This document shows positions 19,857-28,775 of a stretch of DNA of 64,000 nt, piece by piece. Under the pieces are notes generated by a model. That model ran no database searches and was not told the DNA's origin. It was given only the letters and a program-made list of their open reading frames with translations. The position numbers and the translations under genes are program-made. The stretch is from Gilliamella sp. Occ3-1 (GTDB lineage Bacteria > Pseudomonadota > Gammaproteobacteria > Enterobacterales > Orbaceae): assembly GCF_001690655.1 (NCBI RefSeq), contig NZ_LZHQ01000008.1, positions 1 to 64,000 of the forward strand, written 5' to 3'. Each line of letters starts with the position of its first letter. The stretch's first letter is position 1.

Positions 19857-21101
19857 ATGGAAAAAAGTGGAACAAAAAAGGTCGTATTGGCTTATTCAGG
19901 TGGTTTGGATACATCAGCAATTATTCCTTGGTTGAAAGAAAATTATGGTGGATGTGAAGTTTATGCCTTTGTTGCTAATGTAGGTCAAGATCCAAAAGAA
20001 CTAAAAGATGTAGAAAAAAAGGCTAAAGCATCGGGTGCAGTTGCTTGTAAGGTTGTTGATTTAAGAGAAGAATTTGTTAAAGATTACGTATATCCAGTCT
20101 TAAAAACAGGAGCCTTATACGAAGGAACTTATTATCTTGGTACCTCCATGGCTCGTCCAATTATTGCAAAAGCGCAAGTTGAATATGCGTTAGAAGTCGG
20201 GGCTGATACACTCTGTCACGGAGCGACTGGTAAAGGCAATGACCAAGTGCGTTTTGAAACAACCTATACTGCACTTGCACCACAACTTAAAGTGATTGCT
20301 CCTTGGCGTGAATGGGATCTGCGTTCACGCGAAGCATTAATTGATTATTTAAAAGTTCGTAAAATTCCAACAACTGCAACCGTTGAAAAAATTTACAGCC
20401 GTGACGAAAACGCATGGCATATCTCCACTGAAGGTGGTGTGTTAGAAAGCACATGGAACCAAGCTAATACAGATTGCTGGGCTTGGACTGTTTCGCCTGA
20501 AGATGCTCCAAACCAACCAGAATTAGTAACCATTGGTATTGAAAAAGGCGAAGTGGTTTCAGTAAATGGGAAAAAATTATCACCATATAACTGTGTTGCA
20601 ACATTAAATAAAATTGGTGCAAAACATGGTGTTGGTCGAGTTGATATCATTGAAAATCGCTTAGTCGGTATCAAATCGCGTGGTTGTTATGAAACGCCTG
20701 GCGGCACAATAATGATGACAGCATTACGTGGTTTAGAACAATTAATATTAGACCGCGACAGCTTTAAATGGCGTGAACAACTAGGTATTGAAATGGCTTA
20801 TGTTGTTTATGATGGGCGCTGGTTTGCACCATATCGTCGATCAATTCAAGCCGCGGCTGAAGTTTTGGCACAAGACATGACGGGTGAAGTAGTGGTTAAA
20901 CTTTATAAAGGTAATGCAACTGCCGTACAAAAGAAATCACCAAATAGCCTATATAATGAAGAATTTGCTACATTTGGTGAAGATGAAGTTTATGATCATA
21001 GCCATGCAGGAGGATTTATTCGTCTATTCTCATTATCATCACGTATACGTGCTTTAAATGAGGAACAGCAAAAACAAACTGCCAAAAAAGCGAAAAAGTA
21101 A
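19857..21101 (+). CDS. argG: ArgG, argininosuccinate synthase
   Basis: This joins citrulline and aspartate using ATP. The N-type ATP-pyrophosphatase loop [17 protein letters not shown] is at the start; [12 protein letters not shown] and [17 protein letters not shown] are substrate-binding signatures. At 414 residues it is the shorter bacterial type rather than the 447-residue E. coli form. AAAGGGTATAAC provides the ribosome binding site. The 104-base gap after argB holds no obvious ARG box. Confidence 0.96.
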   Translation: MEKSGTKKVVLAYSGGLDTSAIIPWLKENYGGCEVYAFVANVGQDPKELKDVEKKAKASGAVACKVVDLREEFVKDYVYPVLKTGALYEGTYYLGTSMARPIIAKAQVEYALEVGADTLCHGATGKGNDQVRFETTYTALAPQLKVIAPWREWDLRSREALIDYLKVRKIPTTATVEKIYSRDENAWHISTEGGVLESTWNQANTDCWAWTVSPEDAPNQPELVTIGIEKGEVVSVNGKKLSPYNCVATLNKIGAKHGVGRVDIIENRLVGIKSRGCYETPGGTIMMTALRGLEQLILDRDSFKWREQLGIEMAYVVYDGRWFAPYRRSIQAAAEVLAQDMTGEVVVKLYKGNATAVQKKSPNSLYNEEFATFGEDEVYDHSHAGGFIRLFSLSSRIRALNEEQQKQTAKKAKK

Positions 21102-21135
21102 ACGCCAATTTGCAAATAAAATAGCGATAATAATA

Positions 21136-21175
21136 AATATATACAGGCAATGTCCTGTATATATTATTTTTATTC
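21136..21175 (+). terminator. Hairpin after argG
   Basis: A 12-bp perfect stem AATATATACAGG/CCTGTATATATT with loop CAATGT is followed by ATTTTTATTC. It may terminate or attenuate transcription between argG and argH. Confidence 0.65.
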
Positions 21176-21281
21176 TTGATTAAATTTAATTTTATTATAA
21201 AAATAAATATATAAAACGAAAATTGAAATTGTACAGCTAATCATTAAGATAACATTTATTTAAGATAATATTGAGGTAATT

Positions 21282-22667
21282 ATGGCATTATGGGGTGGGC
21301 GTTTTAGCCAAGAAGCAGATGAACGATTTAAGCATTTTAATGATTCATTACGCTTTGATTATCGTCTTGCAGAGCAAGATATCATTGGCTCAATTGCTTG
21401 GTCAAAAGCATTGGTAACGGTTAACGTTATATCTTATGATGAACAAAAAAAATTAGAAAAAGCCTTAAATGAATTGTTGCTATTGGTTAAACAAGATCCT
21501 AACCAAATTTTACAAAGTGATGCCGAAGACATACACAGTTGGGTTGAACAAAAACTGATTGAAAAAATTGGCGAATTAGGTAAAAAATTACACACAGGAC
21601 GAAGCCGTAATGACCAATCAACAACCGACTTAAAATTATGGTGTAAAGACCAAATTCCTCATTTAATTAATGCGATAAATCACTTACGCCAATTACTAGT
21701 TACAACCGCTGAACAGCACCAAAAAGCTATTATGCCTGGTTACACCCACTTGCAACGAGCACAACCAATTACATTTGCGCATTGGTGCCTGGCTTATTTT
21801 GAAATGCTAAGTCGTGATGTCAGCCGTTTAGAAGATACATTGCAACGTTTAGATGTTAGTCCATTAGGCTCAGGTGCATTAGCTGGAACTGCCTATCCAA
21901 TGGATCGTGAACAATTAGCGCATTGGTTAGGATTTGCTCAAGCAACTAATAATAGTTTGGACTCGGTGTCTGATCGTGATCACATTCTTGAACTATTAAA
22001 TAATGCTTCAATAGGTATGGTACACCTATCGCGTTTTGCTGAAGATCTTATTATTTTCAATAGTGGTGAAGCCAATTTTGTTGAACTATCAGATCGAGTG
22101 ACTTCAGGATCTTCACTCATGCCACAAAAAAAGAATCCAGATGCATTAGAACTGATTCGTGGCAAAATAGGGCGGGTTGCGGGTGCATTAACAGGAGCCT
22201 TAATGACCTTCAAAGGTTTACCGCTTGCTTATAATAAAGATTTACAAGAAGACAAAGAGCATCTATTTGACGCACTTGATACTTGGCAAGAATGCTTAGA
22301 TATGTCCACACTAGTACTAGAGGATATTAAAATTAACTACACAAATTGCCAAGAAGCTGCCAAACAAGGTTATTCTAATGCAACTGAACTGGCTGATTAT
22401 TTAGTAGCCAAAGGCATACCGTTCCGTGAGGCACACCACATTGTTGGTGAAGCAGTTGTTGATGCTATTGCAAAGCAAAAAGCGCTCGAAGAACTTTCGC
22501 TTGAAGAACTACAAAAATTTAGCCCAGTTATTGATAATGATGTTTATCCAATATTATCGTTAGAATCATGCCTAGCTAAACGATGTGCCAAAGGCGGGGT
22601 TTCACCACAACAGGTAAAATCAGCGATTGAAGTTGCCAAGCAACAACTTTATAAACAGCTATATTAA
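21282..22667 (+). CDS. argH: ArgH, argininosuccinate lyase
   Basis: This cleaves argininosuccinate to arginine and fumarate, the last step of the pathway. It begins [37 protein letters not shown] binds substrate; the superfamily signature with the catalytic serine is [20 protein letters not shown]. Length 461 is normal (no fused acetyltransferase domain). It follows argG by 180 bases with a hairpin between, so it may have its own promoter. Confidence 0.96.
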   Translation: MALWGGRFSQEADERFKHFNDSLRFDYRLAEQDIIGSIAWSKALVTVNVISYDEQKKLEKALNELLLLVKQDPNQILQSDAEDIHSWVEQKLIEKIGELGKKLHTGRSRNDQSTTDLKLWCKDQIPHLINAINHLRQLLVTTAEQHQKAIMPGYTHLQRAQPITFAHWCLAYFEMLSRDVSRLEDTLQRLDVSPLGSGALAGTAYPMDREQLAHWLGFAQATNNSLDSVSDRDHILELLNNASIGMVHLSRFAEDLIIFNSGEANFVELSDRVTSGSSLMPQKKNPDALELIRGKIGRVAGALTGALMTFKGLPLAYNKDLQEDKEHLFDALDTWQECLDMSTLVLEDIKINYTNCQEAAKQGYSNATELADYLVAKGIPFREAHHIVGEAVVDAIAKQKALEELSLEELQKFSPVIDNDVYPILSLESCLAKRCAKGGVSPQQVKSAIEVAKQQLYKQLY

Positions 22668-22814
22668 TCTAATAACAACTATACCTGTATTAGCTGGTAT
22701 TTTTATACTGAAACACATAGTTACCTGAAACTTTTTAACAAAAAATATGATTGTATATCTGTTCATACAGTGTAAAAATAGAGCTCTTTTTTGAATGGAT
22801 TAAAGTGAAGCATA

Positions 22815-23900
22815 ATGAGTAAAAGTTATAATTTTAGTGCCGGTCCAGCAAAATTGCCTGCTGAAGTATTAAAACAAGTTCAAACTGAATTATTAAATTG
22901 GCATAATACTGGCGCATCAGTCATGGAATTAAGCCATAGAGGTAAAGATTTTGACGCCTGTGCTATTGAGGCTACCAACGACCTACGAGAAATCTTAAAC
23001 GTTCCTAAAAATTACAAAATTCTTTATTGCCAAGGTGGAGCCAGAGCACAATTTGCTGCAGTTCCATTAAATATTTTAGGAAATAAAACCAGTGCCGACT
23101 ATATTAACAGTGGTTATTGGAGCCAATGCGCAATCAAAGAAGCCAGCAAATATTGCCAAGTTAATGAACAAAATGTTGTTATCAAACAAAACGGACTAAC
23201 GGCTGTTAAATCTATGTCAGAATGGCAATTAAATGATAATGCTGCCTATGTACACTATTGTCCAAACGAAACAATTGATGGCGTTCAAATCTTTGAAGAA
23301 CCCAACTTTGGTGACAAAACCGTTGTAGCTGACTTATCATCGTGTATATTATCGCAACCTATTGACATAAATCGATATGGCATAATTTATGCGGGTGCTC
23401 AAAAAAATATTGGTCCATCAGGTATTACCATTATCATTGTGCGAGAAGATCTAATTGGCCATGCAAAAAAAATCTTACCATCAGTACTAGATTACAAAAT
23501 CTTAATGGACAACGATTCAATGTTTAACACTCCACCTACATTTGCATGGTATTTGTCGGGGCTAGTGTTTAAATGGATAAAAAGTCTTGGTGGATTAAAA
23601 GCAATGCAGCAACGAAACCAAGCTAAAGCACAATCACTATATCAATTCATCGACCAATCTAACTTTTATCGAAATAATGTTGCAGTAGCAAATCGGTCAA
23701 TTATGAATGTTACTTTTTTATCACCAAATGAAGAGTTGGATAAAAAATTTGTAAGCGAAGCAACTCAAGCTAACATTATTGGCATTAAAGGTCACCGAAT
23801 TGAAGGAGGTATGCGAGCATCAATTTATAACGCTATGGATCAAGAAGGCATCAATTATTTAATTGATTTTATGCAGCGATTTGAAAAACAAAATAGCTAA
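22815..23900 (+). CDS. serC: SerC, phosphoserine aminotransferase
   Basis: This is a PLP-dependent transaminase converting 3-phosphohydroxypyruvate to phosphoserine; it also acts in pyridoxal phosphate synthesis. It starts [19 protein letters not shown]; the PLP lysine lies in [18 protein letters not shown]; the substrate motif [19 protein letters not shown] is near the end. Length 361 matches E. coli (362). It is monocistronic here (no aroA follows, unlike E. coli). Confidence 0.96.
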   Translation: MSKSYNFSAGPAKLPAEVLKQVQTELLNWHNTGASVMELSHRGKDFDACAIEATNDLREILNVPKNYKILYCQGGARAQFAAVPLNILGNKTSADYINSGYWSQCAIKEASKYCQVNEQNVVIKQNGLTAVKSMSEWQLNDNAAYVHYCPNETIDGVQIFEEPNFGDKTVVADLSSCILSQPIDINRYGIIYAGAQKNIGPSGITIIIVREDLIGHAKKILPSVLDYKILMDNDSMFNTPPTFAWYLSGLVFKWIKSLGGLKAMQQRNQAKAQSLYQFIDQSNFYRNNVAVANRSIMNVTFLSPNEELDKKFVSEATQANIIGIKGHRIEGGMRASIYNAMDQEGINYLIDFMQRFEKQNS

Positions 23901-23935
23901 ATTAACTCAAAATATTACAAGTTATTACTATCAGC

Positions 23936-23963
23936 AAAAAGGGAAGGAAAAACTTCCCTTTTT
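23936..23963. terminator. Bidirectional terminator serC / DUF4156 gene
   Basis: The stem AAAAAGGGAAG/CTTCCCTTTTT with a GAAAAA loop carries a T-run on both strands. It lies between the two convergent genes. Confidence 0.85.
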
Positions 23964-23976
23964 CATTTAATCAGCA

Positions 23977-24336
23977 TTATTTACAGCTATAAACCTCACC
24001 AACCATAACCGCATCTGTTGGTGCAATATCAGAAATATATTGCATTGAAGTATCCTGTGCATTATAAATCACATTACCACCCATTGCAGCAGCTTTATTC
24101 ATCAGGTCAGAAGCCGCATCACGAATAAGCTCACTATGTGTTTTAAGACCAGAAAAAAAACTACTACGACGCCCCTCTGCTTTACCTAATAACTGACAAG
24201 AAGCAGCTGGTTTAGTATCAATAAACCGAACTTGACTACCGGCAGAAGTAGTTTGATAGTTAGAACTACTACAAGCACCTAAAAGTAAAGTCGCAACCAT
24301 CGTAACACCAATGAATAATAATTTTTTTATAGACAT
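23977..24336 (-). CDS. DUF4156-family lipoprotein
   Basis: This is a 119-residue predicted lipoprotein. The lipobox LLLGAC gives lipidated Cys22, followed by SSS; Ser at +2 suggests outer-membrane sorting. The mature part (VRFIDTKPAASCQLLGKAEG, IRDAASDLMNKAAAMGGNVI, ending AVMVGEVYSCK) matches the DUF4156 family, whose function is unknown. Two conserved cysteines could form a disulfide in the periplasm. It is monocistronic and convergent with serC. Confidence 0.85.
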   Translation of the reverse strand: MSIKKLLFIGVTMVATLLLGACSSSNYQTTSAGSQVRFIDTKPAASCQLLGKAEGRRSSFFSGLKTHSELIRDAASDLMNKAAAMGGNVIYNAQDTSMQYISDIAPTDAVMVGEVYSCK

Positions 24337-24552
24337 AATATTTCCTCAACCAATAAAACAACAATCAATAATAAACTAAATTATTGTAGCAGTTTAATTA
24401 AACAAAAAATATCAGTAATTAAACTTGTATAAAATCTAATAAATCACAGGACAATAAATAATCAAACCGACCTATTTTATTAATTAACTATAGCAAATTC
24501 GATTTAACTCTATTATAATCGCAACCCTACTAACTAAGTAGCACATCCAAAT

Positions 24553-24629
24553 GGCCCCTTAGCTCAGTTGGTCAGAGCAGTCGACTCATAATCGATTGGT
24601 CACTGGTTCAAGTCCAGTAGGGGCCACCA
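24553..24629 (+). tRNA. ileX: tRNA-Ile2 (CAT, lysidine-modified)
   Basis: This is a 77-base cloverleaf with acceptor GGCCCCT/AGGGGCC, encoded CCA and anticodon loop CTCATAA. Although the anticodon is CAT, the acceptor, D-arm and T-arm match tRNA-Ile2 (E. coli ileX), not elongator Met; TilS would modify C34 to lysidine to read ATA. Its 3' 47 bases are the integration target of the adjacent prophage and remain intact after insertion. Confidence 0.93.
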
Positions 24630-24630
24630 T
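24584..24630. repeat. attL of the prophage (47 bp)
   Basis: Bases from ACTCATAATCG to GGGGCCACCAT recur identically at 62577-62623. The first differing bases are G/C on the left and T/C on the right. The copy here runs from the anticodon loop to one base past the tRNA-Ile2 3' end. Confidence 0.95.
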
Positions 24631-24655
24631 TAAACACTATGATTTATATAAGTTT

Positions 24656-25702
24656 TTAACCATTTCTTACGTTTCCCATTGTGTCGTTGAGCAAGCCTTG
24701 TGTCGTAAATGTGACATTGTTTGCAAATTCAAGCATATGATCTGCGTTTAGATGAGCGTATTTATTCACCATCTCTAACGTTTCCCATCCGCCAAGATTT
24801 TTGAGCGTATAGAGCGGTGTACCTGCTTGAACGTGCCAGCTTGCCCAAGTGTGGCGTAAATCATGAAAATGAAAATTATCTATTCCTGATAATTGACAGG
24901 CTTGTTTAAAATCTCGACGATCAATATCACGCACTCGCTTTTTAGTTGAACGAGTGAATACATATTCACAATTATTCCTGAATCTTAACTTACGTACTAA
25001 CTCCATTGCGTCATGATTTAGTAATAACGCTCTTGCTTTTCCTGATTTTGCGTTTTCGTTAGTGACGGTTGCTACACGATTAACAAGATCAACATTGTGC
25101 CACGTTAGCGTAAATATCTCACTCATACGCGCACCTGTTGATAGCGCAAAAAAACAAACATCTTTCATCCATTGTAATTTTAGATTCTGTATGAGCAAGC
25201 TTGCTTTTTCCTTTGTGATCCACCTTACTCTGACTTTAGGCTCACCATAACGAGGAATGTAGGGAACAGCATCAATCCAGTTCATTTTATGAGCTAAACT
25301 AAACGCCCTGAGAATCGTAGAGCGATAACGGTTTTTTGTACCATTTGCTATTGGTTTCTTAGTTTTTGCATGAAATGTTGGTATACTGTTCGTTAACTCC
25401 TCACCAGTAATAGTTGATAAATCTCTACCCGAAAAGATATTTAAAAAATATTCTGCGTGAGCCTGTTTATAGTCAAATCTTGCTTGATGTTCTCCATCTT
25501 TTAACATCAATATAATAGCTTCTTCAAAAAGCCTAGTTGGCTTTTTGTTGATTCTTGACGTTTCCCACAATTCAGCTTTTAGCCGATCATGATATTCTAA
25601 CGCCTGTTTTTTGTCTGCCGTACCAGTAGAGCGTCTAATTCTTGAGCCATCTGGCGCGACGATGTCAATATGCCAAACTTCTCCTCGTTTTTTAATTGAC
25701 AT
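24656..25702 (-). CDS. int: Phage integrase (tyrosine recombinase)
   Basis: This catalyses site-specific integration and excision at tRNA-Ile2. The catalytic set is visible: Arg192 (STGARMSEIF), Lys near 219-222, His280 and Arg283 (FHFHDLRHTW), Trp306 (LGGW, in place of the second His) and nucleophile Tyr315 (VNKYAHL). The N-terminal arm-binding part starts MSIKKRGEVWHIDIVAPDGS. A very strong ribosome binding site (TTAAGGAGGT) precedes ATG 25702 and lies inside the upstream xis-like gene, whose last 106 bases overlap int. It lies 26 bases from attL, as expected. Confidence 0.95.
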   Translation of the reverse strand: MSIKKRGEVWHIDIVAPDGSRIRRSTGTADKKQALEYHDRLKAELWETSRINKKPTRLFEEAIILMLKDGEHQARFDYKQAHAEYFLNIFSGRDLSTITGEELTNSIPTFHAKTKKPIANGTKNRYRSTILRAFSLAHKMNWIDAVPYIPRYGEPKVRVRWITKEKASLLIQNLKLQWMKDVCFFALSTGARMSEIFTLTWHNVDLVNRVATVTNENAKSGKARALLLNHDAMELVRKLRFRNNCEYVFTRSTKKRVRDIDRRDFKQACQLSGIDNFHFHDLRHTWASWHVQAGTPLYTLKNLGGWETLEMVNKYAHLNADHMLEFANNVTFTTQGLLNDTMGNVRNG

Positions 25703-25914
25703 TTTTTTACCTCCTTAATTTCAGAGGTTAGCCGATTTGCATTATGATTTGCTTTGAACTTTTCTTCAAACTCTTTTTTATCGACTAACCACTTTCCAAC
25801 TCTATTTTTTGATTTAGATTGAAAAGAAAATCCGTATTCTTTTCTTTTTTCATAAAGATACGTGTAAGATAATTTTGTTATTCTTGCCGCATCTTTTAAT
25901 GTAATCATTTCCAT
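25597..25914 (-). CDS. xis: Putative excisionase (HTH, AlpA/MerR-like)
   Basis: This is a 105-residue basic protein starting MEMITLKDAARITKLSYTYL, a winged-helix/MerR-like DNA-binding start typical of excisionases and AlpA-type regulators, followed by GKWLVDKKEFEEKF. It overlaps the 5' end of int by 106 bases, the same arrangement by which lambda xis overlaps int. The lysine-rich C-terminus past residue ~60 may be dispensable. Excision factor is inferred from position and fold; it could instead only regulate int. Confidence 0.7.
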   Translation of the reverse strand: MEMITLKDAARITKLSYTYLYEKRKEYGFSFQSKSKNRVGKWLVDKKEFEEKFKANHNANRLTSEIKEVKKCQLKNEEKFGILTSSRQMAQELDALLVRQTKNRR

Positions 25915-26114
25915 AATTACCCCTATAATTTCTTCTCATCTCTCATCAACAAATAACACTAAGTAATTTTCTGTATTTATTCATTGTAAAACCTCAGTTA
26001 ATAGCTAATTGCACGCTAAATAATCAGCGTGAGAATGTTTGTAAAATTAATAGAATAGGGTGGTTGTTCAGTGAGTTATTAACAGATTTTGTGGGTAACT
26101 TTATAAGTCATTGA
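25915..26114. other. Gap between ssb and xis
   Basis: About 200 AT-rich bases hold no gene. It may contain integrase arm-type sites or a promoter for xis-int; none could be defined by eye. Confidence 0.3.
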
Positions 26115-26525
26115 TTAAAATGGAATATCATCATCTATAAACTCATCTTGCTGAGCTGATGTTTGCGGTTTATGTTGTTGCGCTGACTGATTACTGCTTT
26201 TATCGAACGTTAACGCCTCAAAATCATCAACTATAAAATAAATGGCTGTTTTGTTGTTGCCTTGTTGGTCCTGCCATTTATCTGTTTTGTATCGAGTTGT
26301 AACACGAATAAAAGCACCTTTGCCTTTATCTCGCACTTTTTCCGCAATCTTACCGAACGCTCGTAAATTAGCCCAATCTGTGACATCTTCATAGCTATCG
26401 CCATTCTTCTTATAGCTACCAATTGCCATAGTGAAATTAACGATTAACTTGTTATCAGAGGTGTAACGCTCCTCGATTTTCCCGATTCTGCCAGTGAATA
26501 AACACTGATTTAAATTATTTGCCAT
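26115..26525 (-). CDS. ssb: Single-stranded DNA-binding protein (phage SSB)
   Basis: This is an OB-fold ssDNA-binding protein of 136 residues. The start MANNLNQCLFTGRIGKIEER (ATG 26525, GGAGAAAG upstream) is preferred over an in-frame ATG 24 bases earlier. The core has VTDWANLRAFGKIAEKV and AIYFIVDDFEAL. A glutamine-rich linker leads to the acidic tip DDDIPF that recruits partner proteins in SSBs. It probably works with the exonuclease and Sak4-like ATPase of the same arm in recombination/replication. Confidence 0.92.
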   Translation of the reverse strand: MANNLNQCLFTGRIGKIEERYTSDNKLIVNFTMAIGSYKKNGDSYEDVTDWANLRAFGKIAEKVRDKGKGAFIRVTTRYKTDKWQDQQGNNKTAIYFIVDDFEALTFDKSSNQSAQQHKPQTSAQQDEFIDDDIPF

Positions 26526-26545
26526 TTTCTTTCTCCAATCGTTTA

Positions 26546-26641
26546 TCAATTTGTTTTTGCATTTTTTTCAATTTCTTTAACGCAAACAATAGCTTCTTTT
26601 AATAGTTCAGTTCGTGTCAATGAATTTTCATCTGTAATCAT
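26546..26641 (-). CDS. 31-residue small protein
   Basis: A short frame MITDENSLTRTELLKEAIVC... ends NAKTN. The ribosome binding site AAGGAGTG lies 5 bases before ATG 26641, and it is packed between two coding genes in the same direction, which supports translation. It is predicted to be helical and acidic, with no known family. Confidence 0.55.
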   Translation of the reverse strand: MITDENSLTRTELLKEAIVCVKEIEKNAKTN

Positions 26642-26643
26642 AA

Positions 26644-26847
26644 TCACTCCTTGCTTGCTTTTAACTCAAGCACTGCATCATTTGAATGCACAGACTCTTT
26701 AATCTCACCCCAACAAATATCAACAAAATCAGGATCACCATTTTGTATGTAATAATCAAGCAGCTGTTCAGCATGGCTTTTTGCTTCTTCTTCTGTGTTG
26801 TGATATTCAAAACCATCGCCATTGTGGTCATACGTAAAATATTTCAT
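26644..26847 (-). CDS. Small phage hypothetical protein
   Basis: This 67-residue acidic protein begins MKYFTYDHNGDGFEYHNTEE and includes AEQLLDYYIQNGDPDFVDIC and WGEIKESV. It resembles short early-region proteins found in many enteric phages; no function is known. It is preceded by AAGGAGTAATT, which is also the end of the neighbouring gene (stop at 26850-26852), so translation is coupled. Confidence 0.75.
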   Translation of the reverse strand: MKYFTYDHNGDGFEYHNTEEEAKSHAEQLLDYYIQNGDPDFVDICWGEIKESVHSNDAVLELKASKE

Positions 26848-26849
26848 AA

Positions 26850-27029
26850 TTACTCCTTAATACCTATTCCGATCTCTACAAGTTCTTGAATATAAGAATC
26901 AACTAACTCTTGTGCGTAAGCATTTTTATCTTCCGCAGCTTCATATTCAGCTTTATCAACTTCTATTTCTACTTCATTTTGTGACGGACCAATTCGCGCG
27001 CTCACTACAAACGTTATTTTTTCTGACAT
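26850..27029 (-). CDS. 59-residue hypothetical protein
   Basis: The frame starts MSEKITFVVSARIGPSQNEV, contains DKAEYEAAEDKNAYAQELVD and ends GIGIKE. It has AAGGAGTAATC before ATG 27029 and is tightly packed with both neighbours. It is acidic and mostly helical, with no recognised domain. Confidence 0.65.
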   Translation of the reverse strand: MSEKITFVVSARIGPSQNEVEIEVDKAEYEAAEDKNAYAQELVDSYIQELVEIGIGIKE

Positions 27030-27042
27030 GATTACTCCTTAT

Positions 27043-27285
27043 TTAGTTATTTCTCACCTCTATTAAAGATTGATTTAATCCGCACAACTGTATTAACTCA
27101 TGCGTGTAAACCCAAGCCAAAACATGACAGCCATTAACATACCCCCATTTATCGCTTCTTCTGTAATAACATGAGTTCTGAGTGCTAGTTATAATTTTCC
27201 CGTCTTGCGAAAATGACCTAGTAATTACGATGCAATCAACAAGGTTTTCTGGTAATTCTTTGCTAGCATCACGCCAATTAATCAT
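27043..27285 (-). CDS. DUF551-like small phage protein
   Basis: At 80 residues, it starts MINWRDASKELPENLVDCIV and has KWGYVNGCHVLAWVYTHEL. The 'W..ASKELPE...V' opening followed by VLAWV matches the DUF551 pattern common in lambdoid early regions; function is unknown. It overlaps the next upstream gene by 8 bases (27278-27285). Confidence 0.65.
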   Translation of the reverse strand: MINWRDASKELPENLVDCIVITRSFSQDGKIITSTQNSCYYRRSDKWGYVNGCHVLAWVYTHELIQLCGLNQSLIEVRNN

Positions 27286-27505
27286 TACCCACCTCCGTTA
27301 AATCTGTTTCTGGTACTAGTTGAATGCTAATAAACCCGTCTATAAAAACGGGGATGTGATACCACGGGCACATAACGCCAGATTCATCATATGCATAATA
27401 AATATCATTATTTGCGATTTCTGTTTTCATACCGTCATAAAAAACTGGGTCAAACATTCCGAATTTAGGAGGTGGTAAATCAACGTCATATACTTTTTCA
27501 CTCAC
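27278..27505 (-). CDS. Hypothetical phage protein
   Basis: This is a 75-residue acidic protein (MSEKVYDVDLPPPKFGMFDP... with YAYDESGVMCPWYHIPVFID). No recognised domain. It overlaps its neighbours on both sides by 8 bases, consistent with a polycistronic early transcript. Confidence 0.65.
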   Translation of the reverse strand: MSEKVYDVDLPPPKFGMFDPVFYDGMKTEIANNDIYYAYDESGVMCPWYHIPVFIDGFISIQLVPETDLTEVGND

Positions 27506-28031
27506 TTAAACCTCGCTTATAATTAACAATTACATTTCCACATTTGAACGGAACAAGCAGAATCAAGCATGTATCAAAATTACAGCTATTTACAGACTTT
27601 TCACCGCTCGGCAACAAATACTGATAACGACCGTCGGGAACATAAATAATACAGTTTTGACCGTGTATATTATCTTGCCAGGCTTTTGTCACTGGCGTGT
27701 AAGGCAAGACAATCAATACCTGTTTACTCCATTTTTTAACCTGCTCAACTGCCTTTTGAAAAAAATCCCACTTTTTAGAGAATGGCGGGTTACAAAATGA
27801 GGTGTTACTCGACTTGTACAATGAAAACCATGTATTACATTTCAATGCATCACGATTCTCAGTTATGCAAAAATTAGCTTTTTCAATTTTCACATCAACA
27901 CTTGAGCAACAAACATCAACTTCGAATACTCCGATATTCAGCAGTTTTAATGCATCATTGATCAATAACTCTGATGTTCGCCAATAATCTTTATTCTGCT
28001 TCTCTGTTTGTGATTTGTTTAGAATAGGCAT
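27498..28031 (-). CDS. dam: Phage DNA N6-adenine methyltransferase-like protein
   Basis: This resembles the short phage Dam-like methylases (Phage_Dam family) that methylate adenine in phage DNA and may protect it from restriction. The NPPF catalytic motif is present (SNTSFCNPPFSKKWDFFQKA), with an N-terminal WRTSELLINDALKLLNIGVF-type start and a C-terminal CLILLVPF block. At 177 residues it matches the family. The motif order (no clear N-terminal SAM loop) is as in that family. Target site cannot be read. A 125-base AT-rich leader precedes ATG 28031. Confidence 0.8.
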   Translation of the reverse strand: MPILNKSQTEKQNKDYWRTSELLINDALKLLNIGVFEVDVCCSSVDVKIEKANFCITENRDALKCNTWFSLYKSSNTSFCNPPFSKKWDFFQKAVEQVKKWSKQVLIVLPYTPVTKAWQDNIHGQNCIIYVPDGRYQYLLPSGEKSVNSCNFDTCLILLVPFKCGNVIVNYKRGLSE

Positions 28032-28155
28032 TTTTAAAACCCTCTGATGTAGTGATTTGGGTGGGTGTCACTCTGTCGCCAACGGCGTGACTACCGTCAA
28101 TGTTATACACGGCTTGTATATTTCAAATTATCAACGCATATATCAGACGTTATTT

Positions 28156-28725
28156 TTAGCCTGCTGTTATGCCTAGCTTTTTGTTTAAATTTTCAACGAC
28201 AACGGCAGGTAAATTAGTTTTAATAACATCTGCTTGTATACCGTCTAAAAAGTTGACTGATTCTGGCCATACCTCTTGTAATTTTTTGAGAGTTGCACAA
28301 CTATTTAAGATAGCCATAATTTCCTGTCGTAAATCTTCTATCTGTTTTTCTGAGTTTTCGACCTGGTTCTGTAATGATAAAAATCGTTTTGAAAACTCAT
28401 GATCGGCGGTGTATGTTGGACCTTCGTCTAATCTATAAAAAACTCGCTCAGGAGGTAATTTTAGATATGCGCGTAACCCGTTAAAATTACATCTCACTCC
28501 GTCGCAAATTTGAAAAACAGAATAATAATAAAATGGCAACTCTTTCGCACGAGCTCTTATCTCATCCGCTTCCTTGAGAAGCTCAGATGTTACGTTATCG
28601 TTATAAACATCAAGAGCTAATTTAGATAAATTTTCATTTACTGTTTTCAGCTCTTTAGTTACTGGTGATTGTTCAATTGCATTTTTGCAAATTTGCTCTT
28701 TGATAGATTTAGTTAATCTAGTCAT
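28156..28725 (-). CDS. Nmad5-like putative nucleotide-modification protein
   Basis: This 189-residue protein begins MTRLTKSIKEQICKNAIEQS, followed by a long helix and LPFYYYSVFQICDGVRCNFN. The start and layout fit the Nmad5 family ('nucleotide modification associated domain 5') seen in phage early regions; function is not established. A coiled coil is likely at about 110-140 (LQNQVENSEKQIEDLRQEIM). It is adjacent to the methylase-like gene. Family call is from memory and moderate. Confidence 0.6.
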   Translation of the reverse strand: MTRLTKSIKEQICKNAIEQSPVTKELKTVNENLSKLALDVYNDNVTSELLKEADEIRARAKELPFYYYSVFQICDGVRCNFNGLRAYLKLPPERVFYRLDEGPTYTADHEFSKRFLSLQNQVENSEKQIEDLRQEIMAILNSCATLKKLQEVWPESVNFLDGIQADVIKTNLPAVVVENLNKKLGITAG

Positions 28726-28742
28726 AATTCTTTCCTTTTAAT

Positions 28743-28767
28743 AAAAAACCGTCCAAGTGACGGTTAT
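28743..28767 (-). terminator. Terminator after the exonuclease gene
   Basis: On the minus strand ACCGTC-ACTTG-GACGGT is followed by TTTTTTATT. It lies just past the exonuclease stop and before the Nmad5-like gene, so it could limit or attenuate early transcription. Confidence 0.65.
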
Positions 28768-28775
28768 TTGATTAA

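Noticed and set aside
24553..24629. Assignment as elongator tRNA-Met because of the CAT anticodon
   Set aside because: Acceptor stem GGCCCCT and the arms match tRNA-Ile2 (ileX type), not tRNA-Met; lysidine modification is expected.
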